This document shows, piece by piece, positions 32,176 to 42,100 of a DNA stretch of 64,000 nucleotides. Every line of letters begins with the position of its first letter. Within the stretch, counting starts at the first letter, position 1. A model generated the notes under the pieces. That model saw only the letters and a list, made by a program, of their open reading frames with translations, was not told the origin of the DNA and did not search any database. The stretch is from Levilactobacillus fuyuanensis (GTDB lineage: Bacteria; Bacillota; Bacilli; Lactobacillales; Lactobacillaceae), in assembly GCF_003946395.1 (NCBI RefSeq), contig NZ_RHNZ01000013.1, forward strand, positions 21,477-85,476. Direction: 5' to 3'. Position numbers and translations under genes: made by a program.

Positions 32176-33081
32176 ATGAAGCGCTTTGTTTCATTACCAG
32201 TCGTAGATTCCAGCCTCTACTTATTTGGCGGTCATATGCGAACGGTTCCCGGAGGCTGGCAGTTTTTTGAGCAAAAACACCAAGCCTTTGAGTTAATGTG
32301 CGTGATTGATGGGCGCCAAACAACAGAAATTAAGAACTTGACTACGTACGATTATGGTGCGGGGGATACTATTATCATTTCTCCCGGGACGTTGCATACG
32401 AACCAAAATAGTAGTGCAGATCAGGATATGACTTATATTTGTTTCCATTTCAACATCGAAAATTTGGCGTTGAAATCAGAAATTATTGGTAAGATCGCGA
32501 ATACAGTCATTCCTGCCAGTCAGCCGATTGCACAGTCTGCGGTGAAAACGGCTAAAAAGATGGTAGCGTATAGTGCTGATAAGAAACTGAGTAAGGAACA
32601 GGCTAATTTGAAAATTCAAATCGCCGTTTTGGAATTCTTTTATGATTTAACGGAAAATCTGCAGAGCTATGAATCCCGACATGGTGAGAAGTATACGGAA
32701 AGTGAAGCCAAGACCAGCCGTCAGATTGCGACGATGATCAAGGAACGGATCGAGCGGGATGAGGCGGTTAACTTTACGTTTGGCGATATTTGCCAAAAGA
32801 TTGGGATCAGTAGTGGTTACGGACACCGGACATTTAAAAAGGTTTACGGGGTCACACCACTCCACTACATCGAGAGTCAGAAGTATAACAAAGCTAAGAT
32901 GCTCCTGGGGTCGCCAGAATATTCGATTGAGGATGTTGCGGATTTGATGGGGGCAAGTAGCGTGTCCAATTTTAGTAAGCAGTTTAAAAAATGGGCCGGC
33001 ACAACCCCAAGCAAATATCAGCGACAAATGAAGCAAAAACGGCGGGTGCGAACCGTTAAGGAAAGTGGCTACTTCGAGTAG
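32176..33081 (+). CDS. AraC family transcriptional regulator of xyloside use
   Basis: A 301-residue regulator. The N-terminal cupin-like sugar-sensing domain (about 1-160) contains GAGDTIIISPGTLHTNQN and TYICFHFNIENL. The C-terminal AraC DNA-binding domain (about 190-290) has IGISSGYGHRTFKKVYGVTPLHYIESQKYNKAKMLL and SIEDVADLMGASSVSNFSKQFKKWAGTTPSKYQRQ. It lies directly upstream of the xyloside symporter and beta-xylosidase genes, most likely activating them in response to xylobiose or xylose. GGAGG lies before the ATG. A hairpin terminator follows. Confidence 0.9.
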   Translation: MKRFVSLPVVDSSLYLFGGHMRTVPGGWQFFEQKHQAFELMCVIDGRQTTEIKNLTTYDYGAGDTIIISPGTLHTNQNSSADQDMTYICFHFNIENLALKSEIIGKIANTVIPASQPIAQSAVKTAKKMVAYSADKKLSKEQANLKIQIAVLEFFYDLTENLQSYESRHGEKYTESEAKTSRQIATMIKERIERDEAVNFTFGDICQKIGISSGYGHRTFKKVYGVTPLHYIESQKYNKAKMLLGSPEYSIEDVADLMGASSVSNFSKQFKKWAGTTPSKYQRQMKQKRRVRTVKESGYFE

Positions 33082-33109
33082 TTTCACGTGCACAAAGTGA
33101 CAGCTCTGT

Positions 33110-33143
33110 CCGGTAAAAGGCTAATTTACCGGGCTTTTATTTT
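33110..33143 (+). terminator. Terminator after the araC-type gene
   Basis: CCGGTAAA (33110-33117) and TTTACCGG (33125-33132) form a perfect stem, then GCTTTTATTTT. Confidence 0.9.
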
Positions 33144-33160
33144 GTAAATTAGGTCACAAT

Positions 33161-33214
33161 TTGACTAAAAACAGTCATGAAATAAGATAGCCATTTCTTC
33201 TGGAAGCGATTACA
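33161..33214 (+). promoter_or_regulatory. xynT promoter with perfect cre box
   Basis: -35 TTGACT (33161-33166) and -10 TAAGAT (33183-33188), 16-bp spacer. TGGAAGCGATTACA (33201-33214) matches the CcpA consensus TGNAANCGNTNNCA at every fixed position and covers the first transcribed bases. Confidence 0.75.
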
Positions 33215-33512
33215 ATGCAGTTGTAGTTAGCTAACAAAATAAAACAGCGGGTTAGCGTTTGGCCATGCTAAGTTCGTTGTTCTCAAGCTTCAGCGATGAG
33301 GCCTGAGAGGATGGTAAATGGAAAGCCGGTTAGCGCTGGCTACGAAATTTACTGAGTTGTTCGATAAACGATGCAGGTTTCAGCAATTTTTTTACCTACC
33401 TTGGTTGGTTGCATCTACCAACCAGATGACATAATTTCAATGGACGTCTTCGTAAATCAAATTGACTTACGAAAGGCGTTACAAACATTTCCTTTGAAAG
33501 GAGTTTTCGCAT
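33215..33512 (+). other. Long 5' leader of the xyloside operon
   Basis: Nearly 300 nt between the promoter and the symporter gene. It holds a hairpin TGGTTGGT-7-ACCAACCA (33402-33424) and a second dyad TTCGTAA-11-TTACGAA (33449-33473). GGTTAGCG recurs at about 33250 and 33329. These may be AraC-regulator sites or mRNA stability elements. No small frame is convincing. GAAAGGAG lies before the symporter ATG. Confidence 0.45.
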
Positions 33513-35012
33513 ATGGCCTCAAATAGTCAGGCTAATGCCACAAATGCCCAAGACAATCCGCACGATGAGTTTGCCAAGCTTTCTTGGCGCGAGCGAATTA
33601 GTTATGGTGCCGGGGATTTAGCTCAAAACTTAATCTTTGGTACGATTGGGTCAATGTTACTATTCTACTTAACCACTGTTTACGGGATTTCCGCCGCAGT
33701 TGGTGCCACGATTTTCTTAGTTGTTCGTTGGGTCAACGTTTTCTGGGATCCGTGGGTTGGTGCCTTCGTTGATAAGCACAACTTCAAGTCTGGGAAATAC
33801 CGTCCTTACTTAATTTACTGTGGGATTCCAATGACGATCTTCGCCGCAATGCTCTTCTTGCCAATCGATGCTGTACGAGGCAGCGTTATGTACGCCTTCA
33901 TCGCTTACTTGGCAACGGCCTTGATCTACTCCTTCGTTAACATTCCTTATGGGGCTTTGAACGCTTCATTAACGCGTGATAACGATGAAGTTTCCACTTT
34001 GACTACTGTTCGTATGACTGAAGCCAACATTGGTAACTTATTGGTTTACACTTTCCTGCCATTATTTGTTCAGATGGCTTCTCCTAACCCACAATCAAAA
34101 GATATTGGGTTCTTCGGGATTCACATGAACTTAGGGGATTACACCTCACCAAAAGCTGGGAAGGCTTACTTCTTAGTTATGGGTATCTACATGATTATTG
34201 GGTTCATCATGTTGATGTGCACTTACTTCGGTATTAAGGAACGGGTCTTACCTACGGCTAAGGAATCTGCTGCCGTTAAGTACTCCGACTTGTGGGTTGA
34301 ATTTAAGCAAAACAAGCCTTTACAAGTGTTAGGTTCATTCTTCCTGATTGGCTTTACCTTCATGTTCTTCGGGAACACTGTATGGCCATTCTACATGCAA
34401 TACAACATCGGTCACTCCGAATGGATGGCTTCCATTAACTTGGTTGGTTCCATTCCTGGTATCTTCTTGGTATTCTTATGGCCAATCATCCGTAAGAAGA
34501 TTGGGAAGCGTCAATTCTTCTACGCATTCTTGGCTCTGTTCATTGTTGGGACGTTAGTTCTGTGGGCTTGGGCTATGCCAGCCTTCAAGAATGCCACTGC
34601 TCTTGGTTACATTGGTCGTTTCTTACAACAATGGGGGATCACTGCTGCTACTGGTTACATGTGGTCATTGGTTCCAGAAGTTGTTTCTTACGGTGAATAC
34701 AAGTCTAAGAAGCGTGTGGCTGGTATCATCAACGCCATCATGGGTCTGTTCTTCAAGATTGGGTTAGCACTTGGTGGGATCATCCCTGGTTACATCAACG
34801 CCTTCTTCAAGTTTGATGGGACTAAGACGAGCCAAACTTCTGGTGCTTTGATGGGTATCCAATGGTCAATGATCTGGTTACCAATCATCTTTGCCCTGAT
34901 CGCTATGTGGATCATGAGTAAATACACCTTGTCTGATGCCGACGTTAAGCGGATGAACGAAGAACTTAACGCTGATCGTCAAGCTGAACTTGATGCAGCT
35001 GACGAAAGTTAG
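33513..35012 (+). CDS. xynT: Glycoside-pentoside-hexuronide (GPH) symporter, probable xyloside importer
   Basis: A 499-residue transporter with twelve predicted membrane segments. WRERISYGAGDLAQNLIFGTIGSMLLFYLT, WDPWVGAFVDKHNFKSGKYRPY and NIPYGALNASLTRDNDEVSTLTTVRM are typical of the GPH family (XynT, XylP, LacS core), which moves sugars with H+ or Na+. Next to a beta-xylosidase gene, the likely cargo is xylobiose or short xylo-oligosaccharides. Codon use is strikingly uniform (TTC, GGT, GTT, AAC, CCA), unlike its GC-richer neighbours, which suggests high expression when induced. A charged C-terminal tail follows the last segment. Confidence 0.9.
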   Translation: MASNSQANATNAQDNPHDEFAKLSWRERISYGAGDLAQNLIFGTIGSMLLFYLTTVYGISAAVGATIFLVVRWVNVFWDPWVGAFVDKHNFKSGKYRPYLIYCGIPMTIFAAMLFLPIDAVRGSVMYAFIAYLATALIYSFVNIPYGALNASLTRDNDEVSTLTTVRMTEANIGNLLVYTFLPLFVQMASPNPQSKDIGFFGIHMNLGDYTSPKAGKAYFLVMGIYMIIGFIMLMCTYFGIKERVLPTAKESAAVKYSDLWVEFKQNKPLQVLGSFFLIGFTFMFFGNTVWPFYMQYNIGHSEWMASINLVGSIPGIFLVFLWPIIRKKIGKRQFFYAFLALFIVGTLVLWAWAMPAFKNATALGYIGRFLQQWGITAATGYMWSLVPEVVSYGEYKSKKRVAGIINAIMGLFFKIGLALGGIIPGYINAFFKFDGTKTSQTSGALMGIQWSMIWLPIIFALIAMWIMSKYTLSDADVKRMNEELNADRQAELDAADES

Positions 35013-35060
35013 ACTTTAACTCTAGTTAACTAATTTTGTTAAGGAAAGGAAGATTCTTTT

Positions 35061-36716
35061 ATGAAGATTCAAAACCCCGTTTTACCTGGTTTTAACGCGG
35101 ATCCTAGCATGATTCGGGTTGACGACACGTACTACATTGCTAACTCGACGTTTGAATGGTTCCCTGGTGTTCGTTTACATGAATCCAAGGACATGGTTCA
35201 CTGGAACTTATTACCATCACCACTTTCAACAACTAAATTGTTGGACATGGTTGGTAACCCTGCATCTGGTGGTATTTGGGCACCAGACTTGAGCTACGCT
35301 GATGGCAAGTTCTGGTTGATCTACACCGATGTTAAAATCACCGACGGTCCATTTAAGGACATGACCAACTACTTAACCACGGCTACGGATATCCGCGGAC
35401 CATGGACTGACCCAATCAAGGTCAATGGTGTTGGTTTCGATGCTTCCTTGTTCCATGACGATGATGGTCGCAAGTACCTGGTTCAACAAACCTGGGATCA
35501 CCGTGAATATCATCACCCATTCGACGGGATTACCTTGACTGAATTTGACACTGACACGATGAAACTGAAGCCAGAAACGGCCCGGAACCTTTACAATGGG
35601 ACCGACGTTAAACTGGTTGAAGGTCCACATCTGTACAAGATCAACGGTTACTACTACCTGTTCGCTGCTCAAGGTGGGACTGTCTTTACCCACCAAGAAG
35701 TTGTTGCACGTTCTAAGACGCTCGACAAGTTATCCTTCGAAAGCGAACCAGATGGCCCATTCATCACCAACATGGATACGCCAGACTTCTACTTACAAAA
35801 GCAAGGTCATGGTGCCTTAGTTAACACACCAGGTGGTGAATGGTACTACGCATCATTGGTATCTCGTCCTTGGAACCACAAGAACGAATCTGCTTATGAC
35901 CCACGTGGTTGGAGCACGCTTGGTCGTGAAACTTCCATTCAAAAGGTTGAATGGGACGATGCTGGTTGGCCACGCGTTGTCGGCGGTCATGGTGGTCAAG
36001 TTGAGGTTGAAGCACCTAAGGATGCTATCTTGACGAAGGCCCCTAAAGACCACTCACAACACGATGAATTCGACAAGTCAGAACTCGACTTGAACTGGAA
36101 CACCTTACGTCAACCATTCACCAAGAAGTTGGGGACGGTCGGCAATGGTGAATTGAAGTTAGTTGGTAACCAATCATTATCCAGCAACTTTGACGTTTCC
36201 TTTGTTGCACGTCGTTGGCAAGCATTTAACTTTGATGCTGAAACCAAAGTTAAGTTCGACCCATACACGTATCAACAAATGGCCGGTTTGGCTAACTTCT
36301 ACAACGACAAGCACTATTCTTCAATCTTCATCACTTGGGATGAAAAGAAGGGCCACGTTATCGAAGTTGCCCAAAACGACGACAACAACTACACGTCTTA
36401 CTTAAAGGACGATGCAATTGCTATTCCTGATGGTACCGAATACGTTTGGTTCCGGACGAAGGTTCGCAAGCAATCTTACACTTACGAATACTCATTTGAC
36501 GGTAAGAAGTGGGAAACTGTTCCAGTTGAACTGGATGCAGCTATTCTCTCTGACGACTATGTCTTACAGACTTCTGGTGGGTTCTTCACTGGTGCCTTCG
36601 TTGGATTATACGCTGTCGACTACGCTGGTTACGGCCAAGCCGCTACGTTCGATCACTTCGACTACCAAGAATTACCTGACAACGTTGCTTCCGAAAACCT
36701 GGTTTCTGAGGACTAA
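35061..36716 (+). CDS. xynB: Beta-xylosidase, glycoside hydrolase family 43
   Basis: A 551-residue cytoplasmic enzyme without signal peptide. The five-bladed propeller begins PVLPGFNADPSMIRVDDTYY, with Asp14 as general base. GFDASLFHDDDG holds the pKa-modulating Asp127, and KLVEGPHLYKINGYYYL holds the general acid Glu187. A C-terminal beta-sandwich (about 330-540) shapes the active-site pocket, as in GH43 xylosidases such as those of Geobacillus and L. brevis. It cleaves xylobiose to xylose. It lies 48 bp after the symporter, with AAAGGAAG as its binding site and the same high-expression codon pattern. Confidence 0.95.
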   Translation: MKIQNPVLPGFNADPSMIRVDDTYYIANSTFEWFPGVRLHESKDMVHWNLLPSPLSTTKLLDMVGNPASGGIWAPDLSYADGKFWLIYTDVKITDGPFKDMTNYLTTATDIRGPWTDPIKVNGVGFDASLFHDDDGRKYLVQQTWDHREYHHPFDGITLTEFDTDTMKLKPETARNLYNGTDVKLVEGPHLYKINGYYYLFAAQGGTVFTHQEVVARSKTLDKLSFESEPDGPFITNMDTPDFYLQKQGHGALVNTPGGEWYYASLVSRPWNHKNESAYDPRGWSTLGRETSIQKVEWDDAGWPRVVGGHGGQVEVEAPKDAILTKAPKDHSQHDEFDKSELDLNWNTLRQPFTKKLGTVGNGELKLVGNQSLSSNFDVSFVARRWQAFNFDAETKVKFDPYTYQQMAGLANFYNDKHYSSIFITWDEKKGHVIEVAQNDDNNYTSYLKDDAIAIPDGTEYVWFRTKVRKQSYTYEYSFDGKKWETVPVELDAAILSDDYVLQTSGGFFTGAFVGLYAVDYAGYGQAATFDHFDYQELPDNVASENLVSED

Positions 36717-36855
36717 TTGATTGGCACAGTTCTCAGCTGGGTGTATGATAGCGCCAAGGTAATGAATCGGTGAACTGGATTGAGACCGTTTTGTCGGTCA
36801 ATTTGCCGGGGCATAACCGGTGCTAGCAACAGATGAAGTATGTAAATATGTAGAG

Positions 36856-36887
36856 AAAGTCCCCCCGAGTAATCGGAGGGGCTTTTT
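36856..36887 (+). terminator. Terminator of the xyloside operon
   Basis: AAGTCCCCCCGA pairs with TCGGAGGGGCTT around a 4-nt loop, followed by TTTTT. Confidence 0.93.
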
Positions 36888-37125
36888 CTGTTCGGGGTTA
36901 ACTGTGACTTTACAGGAGTGTGGATCGGATAGCGAGGATGTTGCCTCGCTTTCGTTTTACCCGTTAAGCAGTCGTCAAAAGTGATGAATGATTGGGTGAA
37001 ATGATTGCGAGTCAGAAGCTTAGGCATCGGCTAGTCAGTCTGGTAAGCTAAATAATCAAGTACATTGCGAGTTGGGCCTTACTGCTAGCTATGCTAAAAT
37101 GTGGGTAGTAAGAAGGGGTGGTTGA
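36888..37125. other. Intergenic region with DUF2207-gene promoter
   Basis: Besides a small hairpin (GCGAGG...CCTCGC, about 36938-36955, followed by TTTCGTTTT) the only clear signal is an extended -10, TGCTAAAAT (37092-37100), with a -35 TTGGGC (37072-37077) and a 17-bp spacer. AAGGGGTGG is the ribosome binding site of the next gene. Confidence 0.5.
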
Positions 37126-38958
37126 ATGCTGAAAAGACGGGGATTCTGGGGCTTGATTTTAGGATTACTGGTAGGATTACTATTCTGTGTGGTGGGTCAA
37201 TCTGTACAGGCAAATGCAGACTATACGATTTCACCATATCGGGTAAATGTTCAGGTCCTTAAGAATGGAGATGCTAACGTCACCCAAACGATGACGTACC
37301 AGTTTGATGACGACTATCATGGGGTATTTGATGTCCAGGATATGCGCGGTATTCAGGGCGGCCAATTGACCGATGTGCAGTATCAAGTCAATAATGGCGG
37401 TACTGTATCTGGGGTATCAGCAACTGATGGTCAAAACGGGAGTTATGAATTAACGCAAAATAAGCACCGGATGAAGGTCAAACTATATCAAACGGTAAGT
37501 GACGGTGACCAGATGACCGTGACGTATCGGTTCCATCTGCGAGGGATCATTAAGAATTATCGCGATACCGCGGAACTGAATTGGAAGGTCATTGGGACTG
37601 GCTGGGATGTGCAGTTAAACCACGTTAAGGTTACGATTCAACTGCCACAGACAAAAATCTCTAAGCTTCAGGCTTGGACGCATGGCCCATTATCTGGGCA
37701 CACGCAGGTCGATCGTCAGCAGGGAAGAGTGGTCATGACGGTTGCGCAAAATCCAGCAGAATCATTCGTTGAAAGTCATCTGTTATTTCCAACGACAGTG
37801 ACAGCAACGAATACTAATAAGGTGGCAAAAGACCGCTTAGTGGCGGCACAGCAACAAGAAGCTAAGTTAGCTCGGCAGGCGAATCAGAAGCGCCAGCAGT
37901 CACTGTGGCTACGGCGTGGTGTTTTTCTAGCATTGGTTATCTTGTTGATTGGTTTTGGGGCGCGCTCGTGGCGCTGGTATCATCGCCATCCAGCGAATAA
38001 ATACACACACCCAACGCCGATTAACCATTCGTTTGAGGTTCCAGGAGTTACACCGGCTTTGGCTCGGTCATTAGCCGATGGGATGTCACCTAATACGGAT
38101 GCTTTAGCTGGTGAAATTTTGGCTGCGGCAGCGCGGAAAGAGATTACGTTAGAACCTGTCAAAAATGGGCGTAAGGATACTGTGAAGCTAATTAAAAATG
38201 GAGAACAGACCAACAGCTTCCTTGATAAGTGTTTTGCGAAAATCGGTAGTGACGATAGTTTCACCCTGCAGGAATTGAAAAAATTTGGCAAACACGATAA
38301 AACTGATGAGCTGAATAAGTGGTTTAGCGAGTGGCAAGAGTCGGTTGATAATGTGGCAGATGCTTATTACGATGAAAATAATTTAAATTTGCGTGAACGA
38401 CTCATTGGGACACGACTGGGTTTGAGCGCCTTGATTATACTCACGGCGGCAGCTAGTTGGTTGCTGGGAGCAACGGCCGGTAAGATTGGTATCGTGAGTG
38501 GTCTCGTTGTCTTGATCGCATTCTGGGTACTGGTTGGTCGATTCTATCGGCATATCGATCGAAATAATGCTAAGGGCTTGGTACAAGTTAACGAATTAAC
38601 TGGGTTTCGGCGGATGTTAAAAGACATTGGTCACTTCAACACGGCGGAAATTGGTGATTTAATCCTGTGGGAACAAATCTTGCCATATGCGGCAGCTTTT
38701 GGACTAGCGCAAAAGGTCGCCGACAAGCTCGCTGTAGATTTTGGTTCAGCGGCGTTGGATACAGATCTAGTTGTCTTCTATCCTTTATTCTACGGTGGGC
38801 TTGGTTTGCCACTTGGTGATGCTTTGAGTGATAGTTTGTCCACTGCCTTACAGTCAGCCGATACTAGTACTGACAGTTCAATTTCTGGCGGTTCCGGTGG
38901 CTTTTCTGGCGGCAGCTCCGGCGGATTTGGCGGCGGTTCTGGTGGTGGTGCATTTTAG
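37126..38958 (+). CDS. DUF2207 domain-containing membrane protein with Gly/Ser-rich tail
   Basis: A 610-residue protein. It starts with a signal peptide (GLILGLLVGLLFCVVGQSVQA), then an extracellular DUF2207 domain (about 30-240, YTISPYRVNVQVLKNGDANVTQTMTYQF). A membrane segment near 263-283 follows, a cytosolic part, and two more segments (LSALIILTAAASWLLGATAG, IGIVSGLVVLIAFWVLVG). It ends in a flexible SGGSGGFSGGSSGGFGGG-type tail, common in this family. Function is not known. Its own promoter precedes it and a terminator follows. Confidence 0.9.
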   Translation: MLKRRGFWGLILGLLVGLLFCVVGQSVQANADYTISPYRVNVQVLKNGDANVTQTMTYQFDDDYHGVFDVQDMRGIQGGQLTDVQYQVNNGGTVSGVSATDGQNGSYELTQNKHRMKVKLYQTVSDGDQMTVTYRFHLRGIIKNYRDTAELNWKVIGTGWDVQLNHVKVTIQLPQTKISKLQAWTHGPLSGHTQVDRQQGRVVMTVAQNPAESFVESHLLFPTTVTATNTNKVAKDRLVAAQQQEAKLARQANQKRQQSLWLRRGVFLALVILLIGFGARSWRWYHRHPANKYTHPTPINHSFEVPGVTPALARSLADGMSPNTDALAGEILAAAARKEITLEPVKNGRKDTVKLIKNGEQTNSFLDKCFAKIGSDDSFTLQELKKFGKHDKTDELNKWFSEWQESVDNVADAYYDENNLNLRERLIGTRLGLSALIILTAAASWLLGATAGKIGIVSGLVVLIAFWVLVGRFYRHIDRNNAKGLVQVNELTGFRRMLKDIGHFNTAEIGDLILWEQILPYAAAFGLAQKVADKLAVDFGSAALDTDLVVFYPLFYGGLGLPLGDALSDSLSTALQSADTSTDSSISGGSGGFSGGSSGGFGGGSGGGAF

Positions 38959-38969
38959 GTAGCAAGTAG

Positions 38970-39016
38970 AAATCCTCTGAAGATTCACCTGCAACGGCGA
39001 ATCCCCAGAGGATTTT
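38970..39016 (+). terminator. Terminator after the DUF2207 gene
   Basis: AAATCCTCTG and CAGAGGATTT form the base of a hairpin with a long loop, followed by TTTTC. Confidence 0.75.
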
Positions 39017-39064
39017 CATCGTAATTTGCTAAAATAATGAAGGGATTTTATGTGTTGTAGCGCT

Positions 39065-39080
39065 TGTTCCACATGAAACA
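39065..39080. promoter_or_regulatory. parS-like site, one mismatch
   Basis: TGTTCCACATGAAACA has A for the central G of the parS consensus, the same change seen at 12440. It is intergenic. Confidence 0.55.
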
Positions 39081-39196
39081 TTACAATGCCGTATCGTTTG
39101 GTGAGAATGATTGACACGGTGGGCCTGGCTTTGTAAATTGGAGACATAGTGGTTCATTTGGAACCCGTATTTTAGAAATTCACTGGAGGTCTCATC

Positions 39197-42100
39197 ATGG
39201 AAATCGCACACCACCGGTGGCCGTTGTGGATTCTGTATTCCGCGGCTTTTATGGTGATTGCGGCGTTTAGCTTTGGCATCTTTATTGTCGCTAATCGTAC
39301 GTTGATTTGGAATATGGATGGGGTGACCCAACATTATCCTTTAATGTTGGAACTTCACCACTTACTAACAAAGTCAGGACTAGCCGGTGTGACGGGCTGG
39401 TCATGGACCTTTGGTTTAGGGGCGGACAAACTCACGACTTTGGCCTATTACGTGCTAGGAGACCCATTTGCCTACTTATTGGCATTACTACCAACCCATT
39501 TAATTGAAGCCGGGTATGGTTGGTTTGTTATTCTGCGGTTGTATGCATCGGGACTGGCTTTCTTGGCGTTTACTCGTTGCTACGCGTTCAAGCCGTTCAG
39601 TCGGCTATTAGGCGCCCTGACGTACGCATTTGCCGGTTACTCCCTCATGATTGGTGTGCATCATCCCTTCTTCATCTTACCCATGATCTGGTTACCCCTG
39701 TTATTTCTAGGAATCGACCGCGTATTACGTGGAAAGGGCTGGGCCTTTCTCGGGGCGATGACCGGCCTGACCGTCTTGAGCAATTTTTATTTTGCCTACA
39801 TATTAGGATTGGGCAGCTTGATCTATGCTGTTATTCGATATTTGAGTTTGAAAGAACAGGGACAGCTCCAGGTGAAGTTATGGCGCGTCGTCGGCCGACT
39901 GGTTGCCGCTGCGGTGGCGGGACTGCTCCTGGCGGGAATCTTATTGGTGCCATCGATCGTCATGATGTTGGGCTCTACCAGAGCCGGCAGTATCTTCGCT
40001 AACGGCTTGTGGTTGTATCCTGCGAGTTATTACCTAAAATTGGGAAATGCAGTCCTCACAACGGGAAATCCACTGAGTTATTGGGCCGTCTTTGGTATGA
40101 CGGGGATTGCCTTTCTAGGGTGCATGTATACCCTCGTTCATTGGCGGCAATATCGGACACTAGCTGGAACACTTGTCTTAGTTGTTGTTGGCTTGTTTTT
40201 TCCGGCAGTCGCCGCATTTTTTAATGTGTTCTCGACACCGTCTAATCGGTGGTTGTTACTGGTGACGGTTCCCGTTAGTCTGGCGACAATGGTGCTATTG
40301 GATCATGTTACGCAATTGAGTCGGCTGGATCGTTGGTGGCTTGGAGGAAGTGCAGCCGGTCTTTTAGCCGTTGTGTACCTCAGCAATGGCCTGATTTTTA
40401 GTAATCCGGCGCGAAACCTGATTACCTATGGGCTATTTCTGGCAACGGTGGCCATTCTATTAGGAAGTACCCAACAACCCGCGCGGCTAACACTGACCTT
40501 GGTCGGTGTCTTGTTAGGTTTGAATTTAATCAATAATGCGTGGGGGTATTATGACCCCAACGCCAGTCCGCAGGCGACCCAACAGCTGCGTAAGGGGGAT
40601 GCCACGGCTTATATTCGCGATTATTACGATGGCGCGGAACGTGCAGTACAGCGAGAGAAAACCTTTTCCCGGAGTAATACAACGTCGAATTTCAACCTAC
40701 TGCGAACCGTAGGAAATAATATGGCGATGACCCATGGATTGCCGGGCCTCATGTCTTATTTTTCTGTTCAAAATGGGTCGGTCGGTCAGTTTAGCCAAGA
40801 TATTCAAAATTCAGAATACACGATGAATTCGCCAATCGGGCAAGGTGATGACCGCTCGTCTCTGAATCATTTACTAGGCGTCAAGACCATCTTTGCTCGA
40901 GAAGACCAAGTGACCAATGACGCGGCCTTGCCGTACGGTTATCATGCTGAGAAAAAGATTTATCCAGAGCAGGCCGTTTATGGGCTGTCCAATGGGGTGG
41001 GGACGCAGCGGTTAACCACGACCCTTAACTTCCCATTAGTCTATACGCAACCTCAAGCATTGACGGCAAAGCAGTGGGACCGACTCTCCGCAGTCAATCG
41101 TGAGCGCAGTTTAACACAGGTTGCCATGACCCAAAAGAAAGTGGCAGGAGTGCAGACGGCTAAGTATCATTCACCAGCCCGAACGCTGGCTTATACGGTA
41201 ACTCCGGACGTTATCCCGGTTATTGATAGTCCGAATAAAGTTGTGCAGTATCGGTTGGCACAGGCATTGGCTGGGCAAAAGAAGGGCCTCAATGACAAGC
41301 AATTAGATAATTATGGAAGTTCAGTGACTGCCCCGAAGTTAACCGTTGATCAGAATGGACTCATCAGTCAGAAGGATGAGCAAAAGTATGCTGACCAGGT
41401 GCAACTGAATCAGAACCGTACGCAATTGGATCGAGTTCTGACGGCTAATCAGCAGATTCTTCAGGATACGATTACGGCTAATCAGCATGGGCTACGCCAG
41501 CTAACGAGTGATGTTCAGGGAAATCAGATCAAGTATACGTTGACCTTGAAGCGGCCTAAACAGACCCAGGGAACGGAATTGTATCTGGCTTTGGATGGCA
41601 TTAGTGCCAAACGACTGACCACGTCGCAACAGTTACGGGATCAGGATAACACCAGTATTTTAGGCAATACACCACGCTCAAATCTGACGAAGCTGAATGA
41701 TTGGCGAGATGCGGTCCAGAATCCAGATATGGGAGATTACTGGGTTAAAGTTAAGACACGTAATGAGACAAATAGTTTTTCTCAGTTCGGGATTGATAAT
41801 CTTTCGGATTACGAACCGAAGCATCAAGTCTTATTGAACCTCGGTTATTCAAAGCAACGGCGACAGACGATTGACGTGACGTTTAATGCGACCCGTCAGA
41901 TTGATTTCAAAGCCGTTAAGCTTATCGCAATGCCATATGGCCAATCCTACGATCAACAGGTACACGCCGCTCAACGACGTGGCCTGAAGAATGTGACCGT
42001 TAGTGCTAATCGGGTGACTGGGAATCTGAAAACGACCCAGACCAGCGTTCTAACCACGTCGATCCCTTACTCTAAGGGTTGGCGGTTGAAGGTTGATGGC

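Noticed and set aside
33080..33095. parS-like AGTTTCACGTGCACAA after the araC-type gene
   Set aside because: Only the left half matches; the right half has several mismatches.
36717..36855. Possible further structured element after xynB
   Set aside because: Small imperfect stems only; it lacks the GAGCATTA and TTAAGC strands of the intergenic element.
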